A DNA stretch of 25,305 bases from an uncultured Collinsella sp. Lineage in GTDB: Bacteria; Actinomycetota; Coriobacteriia; Coriobacteriales; Coriobacteriaceae. Location: assembly GCA_902475825.1 (NCBI GenBank), contig CABSBA010000002.1:1-25305 (forward strand), in the 5' to 3' direction. This document shows positions 14,030 to 21,526 of this stretch, in pieces. Every line of letters starts with the position of its first letter. The stretch's first letter is position 1. The position numbers were made by a program, and so were the translations under genes. A model generated the notes under the pieces. That model saw only the letters and a list, made by a program, of their open reading frames with translations. It was not told the origin of the DNA and ran no database searches.

Positions 14030-16609
14030 TTACTTGCCGGCAGCGGTCTTTTTGGCGGTCGTCTTCTTGGCGGCAGTGGCTTTCTTAGCCGTGGTCTTCT
14101 TTGCCGCCGTGGTCTTCTTTGCCGCGCTCGCCTTGGTCGCAGTCTTGCGGCCGCGGGCGGGCTTCTTCTCCTTGGTCGGGCAGTCCATGTTGACACAGAT
14201 ACGCCACGGACCGCGCGCCGTGTTGACCACCACGATGGGGGCGCCGCACTCGGGGCAGGTCTCGCCTGTCGCCTCGAGCTTGCCACGCGCCGGCAGCGGA
14301 TAGCTCACGCCGCAGTCATCGTAGTTGGTGCAGCGGATAAAGCGCTTGCCGCTCTTTTCGCTCTTGTGCGCGATCAGGTCGCCATGGCGTCCGGCCTCGG
14401 CGCACACCTTGCACTCGCCCACCTTAAGGTCGGGCTCGTAGTTGGTGGGGCACGTCGGGTTCACGCAAATCTCGAAGGCCTTCTGTCGGAACGGCTGGCA
14501 TTTAATGCGCGGTGCACCGCACTCGGGACACACGGCGGCCTCGCCCTCGAGCGGGCTTACCTTGACGCCGCTCGGCACCGGATAGGTCACGTCGCAGTCG
14601 GGCCAACCCATGCAGCCGATAAAGCTGCCGCGGGTCTTGGCGCTCGTCTTCATAACCAGGTCCTTGCCGCACTTGGGGCAGGCGCCCACGCGCGCATCGG
14701 CCGTGACGGCGTCACTAATGGCGTCGCCCAGCTCCTGCGTATGCTTGAGCAGCTCGTCGAGCACGCCGGCCAGCAGCGCGCGCGAGTGCGTCACGACATG
14801 CTCTTCGGTGTCCTCGCCGCGCTCCACGCGGGTCATGTCGCCGTCGAGCTCGCTGGTCATATCGGGGCTCGTGATGCGCGGGGCAAACTGCGACAGCGCA
14901 TCGATAATGGCGATACCTAGCTGACTCGGCTCCACGGGATCGTTTTTGAGGTAACGCACGGCGTACAGGCGCTCAATGATGCTCGCGCGCGTGGACTTGG
15001 TGCCCAGGCCGCGCTTTTCCATCTCCTGCACGAGCTTGCCCTGGCTGTAGCGCGCGGGCGGCTCGGTCTGCTTGGCCTCGAGCTTAATGTCGAACACGTC
15101 GACCGTATCGCCCTGCTCCAGCGGCGGCATCTGCTCGTCGCGCTTGAGTCCATACGGATACACCTCGCGGAAACCCGGGGTCACGAGCACATCGCCCGAA
15201 GCCACGAACGGCTCACCGTTCACGTCGAGCTCGAGTTTGGTGTTCTCGATGGTCGCGGGACCCATGAGCGTCGCCAGGAAGCGGCGGGCGATGAGGTCAT
15301 AGAGCTTGCGCTGACCGCCATCAAGCGTGGACGGATCGCCCTCGCCCGTGGGGTAGATGGGCGGGTGGTCGGTGGTCTCGACCTTGCCGCGCGTGGGCTT
15401 CATGGGACCGGCGAGCACCTTTTTGCATACGGGCGCCAGCGCCGGGTTAATCTTTGCCAGGTCACTCACCACGGCGCCCAGATCGAGCGTCGCGGGGTAC
15501 ACGGTGTTGTCGACACGCGGGTAGCTGATGAGGCCCGCCATGTAGAGGGACTCAGCGATGCGCATGGTGCGCGCAGGCGAGATGCCCTCGGCCGCAGCGG
15601 CTGCCTGCAGCGAGGTGGTTGCAAACGGCGTGGGCGGCTGCTGCTTGCGCGAGCGCTTGGTCACCGCGGCGACGGTTGCCGTCGCGACGCCGTCGACATG
15701 GCCGTACGCCGTCTCGGCAGCATCCTTGTCGGTAAAGCGCGCTGTCTTGTGCGCAATCTTAAAGCGGTCGTCCTCGGCAGCACCCTGCGCGGCGCCCATG
15801 CCGCGGATCTGCCAATAGTCCTCGGGCACAAACGCCATGCGCTCGCGCTCGCGCTCAACCACCAGGGCGAGCGTCGGCGTCTGCACGCGGCCGGCGGAAC
15901 GCACGTTGCCAAAGCCGCCAAACTTGGCGAGCGTCAGGTAGCGCGTGAGCACCGCGCCCCAAATGAGGTCGATGTGCTGACGGCTCTCGCCGGCGTCGGC
16001 CAAGTTCTGGTCGAGCGAGACGAGATTATCAAAGGCCTGCGTAATCTCGGCCTTGGTAAACGAAGAATACTGGGCGCGGGCGACCGGCAAGTCGGGCGCA
16101 ACCTCGCGCACCTTGTTGAGGGCGTCCGAACCGATCAGCTCGCCCTCGCGATCGAAGTCCGTGGCGATAATGACGCTGTCGGACTTTTTAGCGAGGTTCT
16201 TGAGCGAACGAATGAGCTCCTTCTCGGCCGGCAGCTTAATGACGGGCGCCCAGGTGAGATAGGGCAGACTCTCGAGCTTCCAGCCCTTGATGGAAATGCC
16301 ATCGGCAAGGAACGGTTTACGCTTGGTGTCGTAGGGCGGACGCGCCAGGCCATCGGGCATGTCGGCCGGCAGTATCTCGCCGTCCTCGGTGACCGAATAC
16401 CAGCCCAGCTTTTTATCGAACAGCACGCTGTCGCAAAAATCGGGCGCAAGGATGTGACCGGCAAGGCCGATCGTCACACACTCCTCGCCCTTCCACTCAA
16501 AACGGTAGATGGCGGTGTTGTACACCTTGTCCTTTTTGGGCTTGCCCGTGGACAGACGCTCGGCAATCTGACGCGCGGCGTCGTTTTTCTCGGCGATGAT
16601 GAGCTTCAA
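14030..16609 (-). CDS. topA: Type IA DNA topoisomerase, archaeal-like
   Basis: An 859-residue type IA topoisomerase that relaxes negative supercoils by cutting one strand through a tyrosine. TOPRIM residues are Glu7 (IIAEKNDAA) and DFDREGE (151-157); RSAGRVQTPTL is at 238-248; the catalytic Tyr363 is in ISYPRVDN. Four zinc fingers follow (about 644-672, 694-720, 733-766, 785-810), then a Lys/Ala/Thr tail (818-859, repeated AAKKTT) that resembles actinobacterial TopA tails. The opening (IAEKNDAARQIAERLS, IGLAGHIL) and DLIWGAVLTRYLTLA resemble archaeal topoisomerase I as I remember it, more than bacterial TopA with VESPAKAKTI. The start is TTG at 16609 with AGGAG a few bases upstream. It follows hypB by 54 bp. 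Confidence 0.9.
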   Translation of the reverse strand: MKLIIAEKNDAARQIAERLSTGKPKKDKVYNTAIYRFEWKGEECVTIGLAGHILAPDFCDSVLFDKKLGWYSVTEDGEILPADMPDGLARPPYDTKRKPFLADGISIKGWKLESLPYLTWAPVIKLPAEKELIRSLKNLAKKSDSVIIATDFDREGELIGSDALNKVREVAPDLPVARAQYSSFTKAEITQAFDNLVSLDQNLADAGESRQHIDLIWGAVLTRYLTLAKFGGFGNVRSAGRVQTPTLALVVERERERMAFVPEDYWQIRGMGAAQGAAEDDRFKIAHKTARFTDKDAAETAYGHVDGVATATVAAVTKRSRKQQPPTPFATTSLQAAAAAEGISPARTMRIAESLYMAGLISYPRVDNTVYPATLDLGAVVSDLAKINPALAPVCKKVLAGPMKPTRGKVETTDHPPIYPTGEGDPSTLDGGQRKLYDLIARRFLATLMGPATIENTKLELDVNGEPFVASGDVLVTPGFREVYPYGLKRDEQMPPLEQGDTVDVFDIKLEAKQTEPPARYSQGKLVQEMEKRGLGTKSTRASIIERLYAVRYLKNDPVEPSQLGIAIIDALSQFAPRITSPDMTSELDGDMTRVERGEDTEEHVVTHSRALLAGVLDELLKHTQELGDAISDAVTADARVGACPKCGKDLVMKTSAKTRGSFIGCMGWPDCDVTYPVPSGVKVSPLEGEAAVCPECGAPRIKCQPFRQKAFEICVNPTCPTNYEPDLKVGECKVCAEAGRHGDLIAHKSEKSGKRFIRCTNYDDCGVSYPLPARGKLEATGETCPECGAPIVVVNTARGPWRICVNMDCPTKEKKPARGRKTATKASAAKKTTAAKKTTAKKATAAKKTTAKKTAAGK

Positions 16610-16663
16610 AAGAGGCTCCTATCTCGTATCTCTGCGGCTGCGCCCGCGCTTGTGACGGCCGAC

Positions 16664-17347
16664 TTACGCCCTTGCTTGCTCGATCTGCCCGATGAGCCAA
16701 TCGCACCAGGCATCCATGCCCTCGCCCTTGCGCGCGCTCACGGCAAACCGCGGCGCCTGCGGATTGAGGTCATCGAGTGTCTTAGTATACCTATCCATGT
16801 CAAAATCGAAAGCCGGGGCCACATCGACCTTGTTGAGCAGCTGTGCGCCGGCGTGCTGGAAGATGCCCGGGTACTTGATAGGCTTGTCGTCGCCCTCGGG
16901 CACCGAGAGGATCATGATGGACAGGTTCTCGCCCAGGTCAAAGTCGACTGGGCAGACCAGGTTACCCACGTTTTCGATAAAGATGACGTCGATGTTTTCC
17001 AGACCCACCGCCTGGTCGAAGGCGTCAACGGCCTCCATGATCATGTTGCCCTCGAGATGGCACAGGCCGCCCGTGTTGATCTGGATGGCGGGCATGCCGG
17101 CTTCCTTCATGGTGATGGCGTCGACATCCGAGGCGATATCGCCCTCGATGACGGCACAGCGCAGGCCGGCCTTGTCGCGCAGGCGCTCATTGGTGCCCAA
17201 AATCGTGGTTGTCTTACCCGAGCCGGGGCTCGACAGCACATTGATCACATAGGTGTTTGTCTCTTTAAATCGCTGACGCAACTGATCTGCCAGACGCTCG
17301 TTGCGCGACAGAATCGGCGATGCGATATCAATCGTTTTCTCGGCCAT
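16664..17347 (-). CDS. hypB: Hydrogenase nickel-insertion GTPase HypB
   Basis: A 227-residue SIMIBI GTPase that with HypA delivers nickel to NiFe hydrogenase. It shows the P-loop SSPGSGKTT (39-47), the metal-site GLCHLEG (Cys96, His97), a further Cys132 in NLVCPVDFD, and the guanine-specificity NKVD (172-175). The His-rich N-terminal nickel-storage stretch of some HypB proteins is absent. ATG 17347 is used (AAGGAG eight bases upstream); the GTG three codons earlier overlaps that site. It lies between hypA (54 bp upstream) and topA. The rest of the maturation set (hypCDEF) and the hydrogenase are not in the window. Confidence 0.93.
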   Translation of the reverse strand: MAEKTIDIASPILSRNERLADQLRQRFKETNTYVINVLSSPGSGKTTTILGTNERLRDKAGLRCAVIEGDIASDVDAITMKEAGMPAIQINTGGLCHLEGNMIMEAVDAFDQAVGLENIDVIFIENVGNLVCPVDFDLGENLSIMILSVPEGDDKPIKYPGIFQHAGAQLLNKVDVAPAFDFDMDRYTKTLDDLNPQAPRFAVSARKGEGMDAWCDWLIGQIEQARA

Positions 17348-17401
17348 ATTCGGCACTCCTTACTTCTACCATTTATGCCCCGTCCCCAGGTGGCTGGCGG
17401 G

Positions 17402-17758
17402 CTAATCGTCGGGGGTTTCGATTTCGATACTGGCGATGTCAAGCTCGCGGCCGTGCAGCAGGCGCACGTTGGCGCCGCCACATTGGGGGCAGCGACAATG
17501 GAAACGGTCGTGATCAAAGACCTCGCCGCAGTCCTGACACTCGCTTTGTGGATGGACTTCCTCTACGGCAAGCTCGCAGCCGCGCGTGAGCGGGTCCTCG
17601 TCACGAAACGTCTCCCACGCAAAGTCAAGCGCCTCGCGCACGACCTCGGTCATATCCCCGATACGCAGCGTTACCAAAACGGCGCGCGAGGCCCCCGCCC
17701 CACGCGCCGCACGAATCACTGTATCGAGTATGCCGTTGACAATGCCAACCTCGTGCAT
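17402..17758 (-). CDS. hypA: Hydrogenase nickel chaperone HypA
   Basis: A 118-residue HypA. The N-terminal MHE supplies the nickel ligands (His2, Glu3 region) and a zinc site is formed by C74-x2-C77 and C90-x2-C93. Length and order match the family. It hands nickel to the hydrogenase large subunit in concert with HypB; HypA/HypB may also serve urease in some bacteria. The start codon lies 6 bp after the tatC stop, with its GGAG inside the tatC end, so it belongs to the tat transcript. Confidence 0.93.
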   Translation of the reverse strand: MHEVGIVNGILDTVIRAARGAGASRAVLVTLRIGDMTEVVREALDFAWETFRDEDPLTRGCELAVEEVHPQSECQDCGEVFDHDRFHCRCPQCGGANVRLLHGRELDIASIEIETPDD

Positions 17759-17764
17759 ACCGAT

Positions 17765-18556
17765 TTACTCCTCATCGTCCTCGTCGTCCGAGAACAGGTC
17801 CAGACGGCTCACAAACAAGCCCTCCTTGCCCTCGCGCGCGGTAATGACCACACGGGCGATGGCAAGCGAAATCTCGTAGAGCGAGAGCAGGGCGCCATAC
17901 ATGAGGCCCAGCGTAACGGGCGAGCCGTCGGGCGTAATCACAGCCGAGCCCACAAGCAGGCCAACGTATACGTAACGCCAGGCACTGCGGAAAGCAGCGT
18001 AGGACACGATGTGGAAGACGGACAGGTAGAAGATGATGAGCGGCAGCTCAAACGCCACGCCAAAGCCGATCATAAAGAGCAGCTCCATGTTGACGTAGTT
18101 CTCCAGATCGGGCAGCGCCGTGGCGACAGCCGAAGTCTCGCCGATGAGCCACTCAAAGCCCGCAGGAATGATGATGAAGTAGCAAAAGATGGCGCCCAGG
18201 AAGAACAACACCGTCGAGGCGAGCACCGTGGGCACGACCCACTTGCGCTCGTTGGGGCGAAGCGCCGGCAGGAAAAACGCCAGAGTCTGCCAGATGATCA
18301 TGGGCGTGCACATGACAACGGCCATCTTGATGGCCAGCGAAAAGCGCAGACCAAAGCCACCAAGGGTGGTGGTGATGTAGAACTTACCGTCCGGCACAAA
18401 GGAGCGGATGGGATCTTCCAGGATGTCGAGCACTACAGGCGTGGCGAAATACAGCACGATAGCGGCGGCAAACACCGACACGACTACGATGGTCAGGCGG
18501 CGACGGAGCTCGCCCAGGTGATCGAAGAGCGGCATGCGCGCAGGTCCGATAGGCAT
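17765..18556 (-). CDS. tatC: Twin-arginine translocase subunit TatC
   Basis: A 263-residue TatC, the receptor for twin-arginine signal peptides of folded proteins. Six hydrophobic helices are visible, with the N-terminal FDHLGELRRRL (11-21) and the FGVAFELPL motif in the fourth-helix region. The C-terminus is Asp/Glu-rich (DDEDDEE). Its ATG overlaps the tatA stop as TAATG, with GGGAGG nine bases upstream, indicating coupled translation. hypA follows by 6 bp, placing nickel-enzyme maturation next to Tat export. Confidence 0.95.
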   Translation of the reverse strand: MPIGPARMPLFDHLGELRRRLTIVVVSVFAAAIVLYFATPVVLDILEDPIRSFVPDGKFYITTTLGGFGLRFSLAIKMAVVMCTPMIIWQTLAFFLPALRPNERKWVVPTVLASTVLFFLGAIFCYFIIIPAGFEWLIGETSAVATALPDLENYVNMELLFMIGFGVAFELPLIIFYLSVFHIVSYAAFRSAWRYVYVGLLVGSAVITPDGSPVTLGLMYGALLSLYEISLAIARVVITAREGKEGLFVSRLDLFSDDEDDEE

Positions 18557-19134
18557 TACTCATCGCCTCCCTTCGGGGCGTCGGCGGCAGCGGCGTCGTC
18601 CTCGGCCTCGAGCTCGCGGGCGAGCTGGTCGACGACAGCCTTGCGCTTGCGGGGACGACGGGCGTAGAGGTCAGCCGTCGTGGGCTCTGCCGGCTCAGGC
18701 TCGGGCTCCGGCTCTACAGCAGGCTCAGGCTCGGCGGCGGCAGCAGCAGGCTCGGCCTTGGCGGGCTCGGCCTCATCAGCAGCGCCTTCGCCCTCGGTGG
18801 CACCCTCGCTCGCAGCCTTCTCGGCGGCAAGGCGGGCACGGCGCTCGGCAAAGGTCTCCTTCTTTGCGGGCGCGGCCGTCTCGACGGCATCCTCGTCCGC
18901 ATCGGAATCATCATCGACGGCAGCCTTCTTGGGCTTGACCGGGGCCGACGCGGCCTCGCTCACCGGATCGATAATCTCGGACTGAACAACGGCCGTCATC
19001 TTTTCCTGCGTCTCGCGGAACTGACGGATGGCACGGCCGATCGTGCGGCCCATCTGCGGGAGCTTATCCGGGCCAAACAGCAAAAAGCCGAAGACCACGA
19101 TGATCGCGAGCTCACCCTCTCCAATACCAAACAC
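18556..19134 (-). CDS. tatA: TatA/TatB-family translocase subunit
   Basis: A 192-residue TatA/TatB protein: a short N-terminal transmembrane helix (about 5-20, ending FGPDKLPQMGR), an amphipathic helix (about 22-45), then a very long acidic tail (45-192) with Ala/Glu/Pro repeats (EPEPAVEPEPEPEP, 136-148). The helix and FG-x-x-KLP signature fit both TatA and TatB; which one cannot be decided. I start at GTG 19134 (GGAGG five bases upstream); the frame stays open to 19179, but that adds no family sequence. The tail is longer than in most TatA (about 60-100 residues). It is the only TatA/B gene here. Confidence 0.85.
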   Translation of the reverse strand: MFGIGEGELAIIVVFGFLLFGPDKLPQMGRTIGRAIRQFRETQEKMTAVVQSEIIDPVSEAASAPVKPKKAAVDDDSDADEDAVETAAPAKKETFAERRARLAAEKAASEGATEGEGAADEAEPAKAEPAAAAAEPEPAVEPEPEPEPAEPTTADLYARRPRKRKAVVDQLARELEAEDDAAAADAPKGGDE

Positions 19135-19209
19135 ACATACCTCCAAGGCTCGATGTGAGTCGAGCCCGCACCGCGCCATTCGGCCGGAACTCGTCTATTC
19201 ATTCGGTCA

Positions 19210-19215
19210 AGTATA
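19210..19215 (-). promoter_or_regulatory. Candidate -10 box of the tat-hyp-topA group
   Basis: TATACT on the minus strand, 75 bp before the GTG start. It has no convincing -35 at 17 bp. The same CTATACTT octamer occurs upstream of the aminotransferase gene (21015-21020). Confidence 0.35.
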
Positions 19216-19286
19216 GCGCCCAGACGCCAAAACGTCCGAGCGCATCACAAACATATGCCAAACGGCACGCCCTTTTGGGGCAGGGC

Positions 19287-19601
19287 TTATGCCGCCGTGA
19301 TCGAGATCTCCTGGTCGACACCCAGCAACTGAACCACGCGCATCACCTGGGGCTGCACATTGGTGCAACTAAAGCGCTTGCCGTGGTCGCCCGCGTGGTG
19401 CGCGGCGCCCACAAGCACGCCAATGCCCGTCGAATCGATGTAGCTCACCTGGGCAAAATCGAGCTCAACGGCCTCGGTGGGCTGCTCGAGCGCCAAGTCG
19501 ATGGCGTTACGCAGACTGTCGGCGTTAGAGATATCGATTTCGCCGGCCACCTTGATGGTGTAGAGCTCCGGCGTGGGGTTGGTGGAAATACCCAAATCCA
19601 T
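19287..19601 (-). CDS. STAS-domain anti-sigma antagonist-like protein
   Basis: A 104-residue single STAS domain like SpoIIAA/RsbV, which bind anti-sigma kinases unless phosphorylated. The phosphorylation-site region is SYIDSTGIGVL (53-63), with Ser57 and Thr58 candidate acceptors; GEIDISNADSL (20-30) is the other family motif. No anti-sigma kinase or sigma factor is adjacent, so the partner is elsewhere. ATG 19601 has AGGAG eight bases upstream. A 67-bp gap separates it from the aminotransferase stop. Confidence 0.85.
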   Translation of the reverse strand: MDLGISTNPTPELYTIKVAGEIDISNADSLRNAIDLALEQPTEAVELDFAQVSYIDSTGIGVLVGAAHHAGDHGKRFSCTNVQPQVMRVVQLLGVDQEISITAA

Positions 19602-19667
19602 GTATACGCTCCTTTGCGAATCGAGAGTGCTGATAGTACTGGGCGCGGACTTGCGGAGCCCCAGGCG

Positions 19668-20972
19668 TTAGGCGCGCTCGGCACGAGCAAGCTCGGCAGC
19701 GACGAGCTTGACGGCCAGCACCAGTACGTCGAGCGCTGCCTCCAGGTCCTCGACCGTGGGATAGCTCGGCGCGATGCGGATGTTGGTGTCGCGCGGATCC
19801 TTGCCATAAGGCCAGGTAGCACCAGCCGGTGTGAGCTTGACGCCCAGGTCGGCACAAAGCGCGGCGACCTTTTGGGCCGAGCCCTCGGGGCCATCAAAGC
19901 TCACAAAGTAGCCGCCGCGGGGATGCGTCCAAGTGGCGCAACCCGTATCGCCCAGACCCTCAGTGAGCTTGCGCTCAACGGCCTCAAAACGCGGGCGCAA
20001 AAACTCGGCATGTTTTTTCATGTGCTCCTTGACCGCCTCGATGGTGGGAAGGAAACGCACGTGACGCAGCTGGTTGAGCTTGTCGGCACTGATGAGGCCG
20101 GCCTTCAGGCGCTTGGAGAACTCGGCGATGACCGCGGGGCTCGCACCGATAAAGCCGATGCCGGCGCCCGGGAAGGTAATCTTGGACGTCGAGGCAAAGG
20201 CCACCACGCGATCCTCGGTGCCCGCCGTGCGAGCGAGGTCGAAGATGTTTGCGAGCTCGTCGGTCTCGTCGTACAGGTCGTGTACGCAGTAGGCGTTGTC
20301 CCAGAAGATGCGGAAATCGGGCGCGGCCGTGGTCATCTCGACCAGGCGGCGCACAGTGTCCTCGCTAAAGGTGATGCCCGTGGGGTTGGAATACTTGGGC
20401 ACGCACCAGATACCCTTAATGGAGTCGTCGGCAGCAACGAGGCGCTCGATCTCGTCCATGTCGGGGCCGTTGTCGGTCATCGCGACGGGGACGTTCTCGA
20501 TGCCCAAATCGGCGGTGATGCCAAAGTGGCGATCGTAGCCGGGAACGGGGCACAGGAACTTGACCTTCTTGCCGTCGTGCGCGGCCTCGTAGGCGTCCCA
20601 GGGCTCGCTGCCGCACGAGCCACAGCGCCAGAACATGCCGGCGATGTCATGCTCGATCAAAAGGCTCGACGAACCCAGTACGAGCATCTGCTCGGCGGGG
20701 CAACCCAGGAACTCCCCTGCCAACTTGCGTGCCGAGGGAATGCCCTCGAAGCAGCCGTAGTTGGAGCAGTCGACGTTGCCGTCGTGCAGATCGGCGTCGG
20801 CATTGAGGATATCGAGCATGGGGCGAGAAATGTCCACTTGGGAGGGCGACGGCTTGCCGCGGGCCATGTCGAGCGCCAGGCCCTTGGCCTTGACCTCGGC
20901 GACCTCGGCCTTGAGCGCCTCGATGGCGGCATCGAGTTCGGTGGTTTCCATCTTCTGGTAGATCGTCTGCAT
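19668..20972 (-). CDS. Class I PLP aminotransferase (aspartate-type)
   Basis: A 434-residue fold-type I aminotransferase. PLP-site residues seen: NPTG (196-199), DNAYCVHD (225-232) and the Schiff-base Lys264 in STSKITFPGAG. The sequence layout (ARGKPSPSQVD near 37, then NYGCFEGIP near 71, SKITFPGAG) matches the subgroup of aspartate aminotransferases found in many Gram-positives rather than the classic AspC. Substrate is probably aspartate/oxoglutarate but not proven. ATG 20972 with AAAGG nine bases upstream is preferred over an ATG seven codons later. A -10-like box TATACT lies about 45 bp upstream. Confidence 0.87.
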   Translation of the reverse strand: MQTIYQKMETTELDAAIEALKAEVAEVKAKGLALDMARGKPSPSQVDISRPMLDILNADADLHDGNVDCSNYGCFEGIPSARKLAGEFLGCPAEQMLVLGSSSLLIEHDIAGMFWRCGSCGSEPWDAYEAAHDGKKVKFLCPVPGYDRHFGITADLGIENVPVAMTDNGPDMDEIERLVAADDSIKGIWCVPKYSNPTGITFSEDTVRRLVEMTTAAPDFRIFWDNAYCVHDLYDETDELANIFDLARTAGTEDRVVAFASTSKITFPGAGIGFIGASPAVIAEFSKRLKAGLISADKLNQLRHVRFLPTIEAVKEHMKKHAEFLRPRFEAVERKLTEGLGDTGCATWTHPRGGYFVSFDGPEGSAQKVAALCADLGVKLTPAGATWPYGKDPRDTNIRIAPSYPTVEDLEAALDVLVLAVKLVAAELARAERA

Positions 20973-21014
20973 GGGGTGCGACCTTTCGCGAAGCGGTACG
21001 TTGCAGTTCGTCTA

Positions 21015-21020
21015 AGTATA
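21015..21020 (-). promoter_or_regulatory. Candidate -10 box of the aminotransferase gene
   Basis: TATACT on the minus strand in the divergent gap, about 43 bp before the ATG at 20972. No good -35 is present, so the call rests on one hexamer. Confidence 0.35.
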
Positions 21021-21122
21021 GACCGCCACCGCCGCAACGGTATGAAGCCGTGATAGATTAAGTCCATCGCAATAAATTACGAATCGCCGCGCATGCCAGC
21101 GTGGGGCGCCCAGGGAGGCACT

Positions 21123-21377
21123 ATGGAGTACGGATCGTTCCAGGCCGAGGAATTCGGCGACCTGCAGCGCCTGGTCGACGGACTGTTTTACGACCGCCAC
21201 GCCATCGACCGCCTGGATCTCATCGTTCAGGCCGAGATTTTGGACCTGGCGCCCGACCTCATGGAAATCGTGAACCTTTTGCCGCCCGGCTATTACGACC
21301 GCCAGTCACTTTGCGACCAGCTCAACTCCGCCTTGGCCGCCCACGGCTGGGGCGCCGTCTACGGAACGGTGGAATAG
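21123..21377 (+). CDS. Small conserved-looking protein, unknown
   Basis: An 84-residue acidic protein starting MEYGSFQAEEF, with a Leu/Asp-rich middle (DLIVQAEILDLAPDLMEIV) and a Pro-Gly turn (LLPPGYYDRQSL). I do not recognise a family. The ATG at 21123 is preceded by AGGGAGG at four bases; an ATG ten codons earlier has no ribosome site. It is read away from the aminotransferase gene from a shared 150-bp gap. The palindromic repeat B begins 3 bp after its stop. Confidence 0.65.
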   Translation: MEYGSFQAEEFGDLQRLVDGLFYDRHAIDRLDLIVQAEILDLAPDLMEIVNLLPPGYYDRQSLCDQLNSALAAHGWGAVYGTVE

Positions 21378-21380
21378 AAC

Positions 21381-21461
21381 CAGTCATTGGGGACAGACTT
21401 AAATGAGTAGTCACAACCTGCCGGCACTTGGGTAGTCATTTAAGTCTGTCCCCAATGACTG
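21381..21461. repeat. Long perfect palindromic repeat, family B
   Basis: Arms 21381-21406 and 21436-21461 are perfect inverted copies over 26 bp, around a 29-nt loop that begins and ends with GTAG. The arm core is GGGGACAGACTTAAATGA. A 9-bp CCCAATGAC duplicate follows at 21462. The form matches REP/MITE-like elements. Confidence 0.85.
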
Positions 21462-21471
21462 CCCAATGACT

Positions 21472-21509
21472 AAAACGCCGCCTGTGATGGTGTTCACAGG
21501 CGGCGTTTT
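21472..21509. terminator. Bidirectional intrinsic terminator
   Basis: A 16-bp perfect stem with a 6-nt loop whose outer ends are AAAA/TTTT, giving a T-run in both directions. It lies between the plus-strand small gene and the end of minus-strand nhaA. Confidence 0.92.
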
Positions 21510-21526
21510 CAAACTTGTATATGCTT

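Noticed and set aside
15365..18667. An 1100-codon plus-strand open frame, and other long plus-strand frames (2248-3639, 9593-10834, 19155-21053, 21515-23014, 23042-24112)
   Set aside because: They lie opposite well-recognised minus-strand genes, have His/Arg/Gly/Ala-rich composition without any domain, and follow from G/C-ended codons leaving few stops on the opposite strand.
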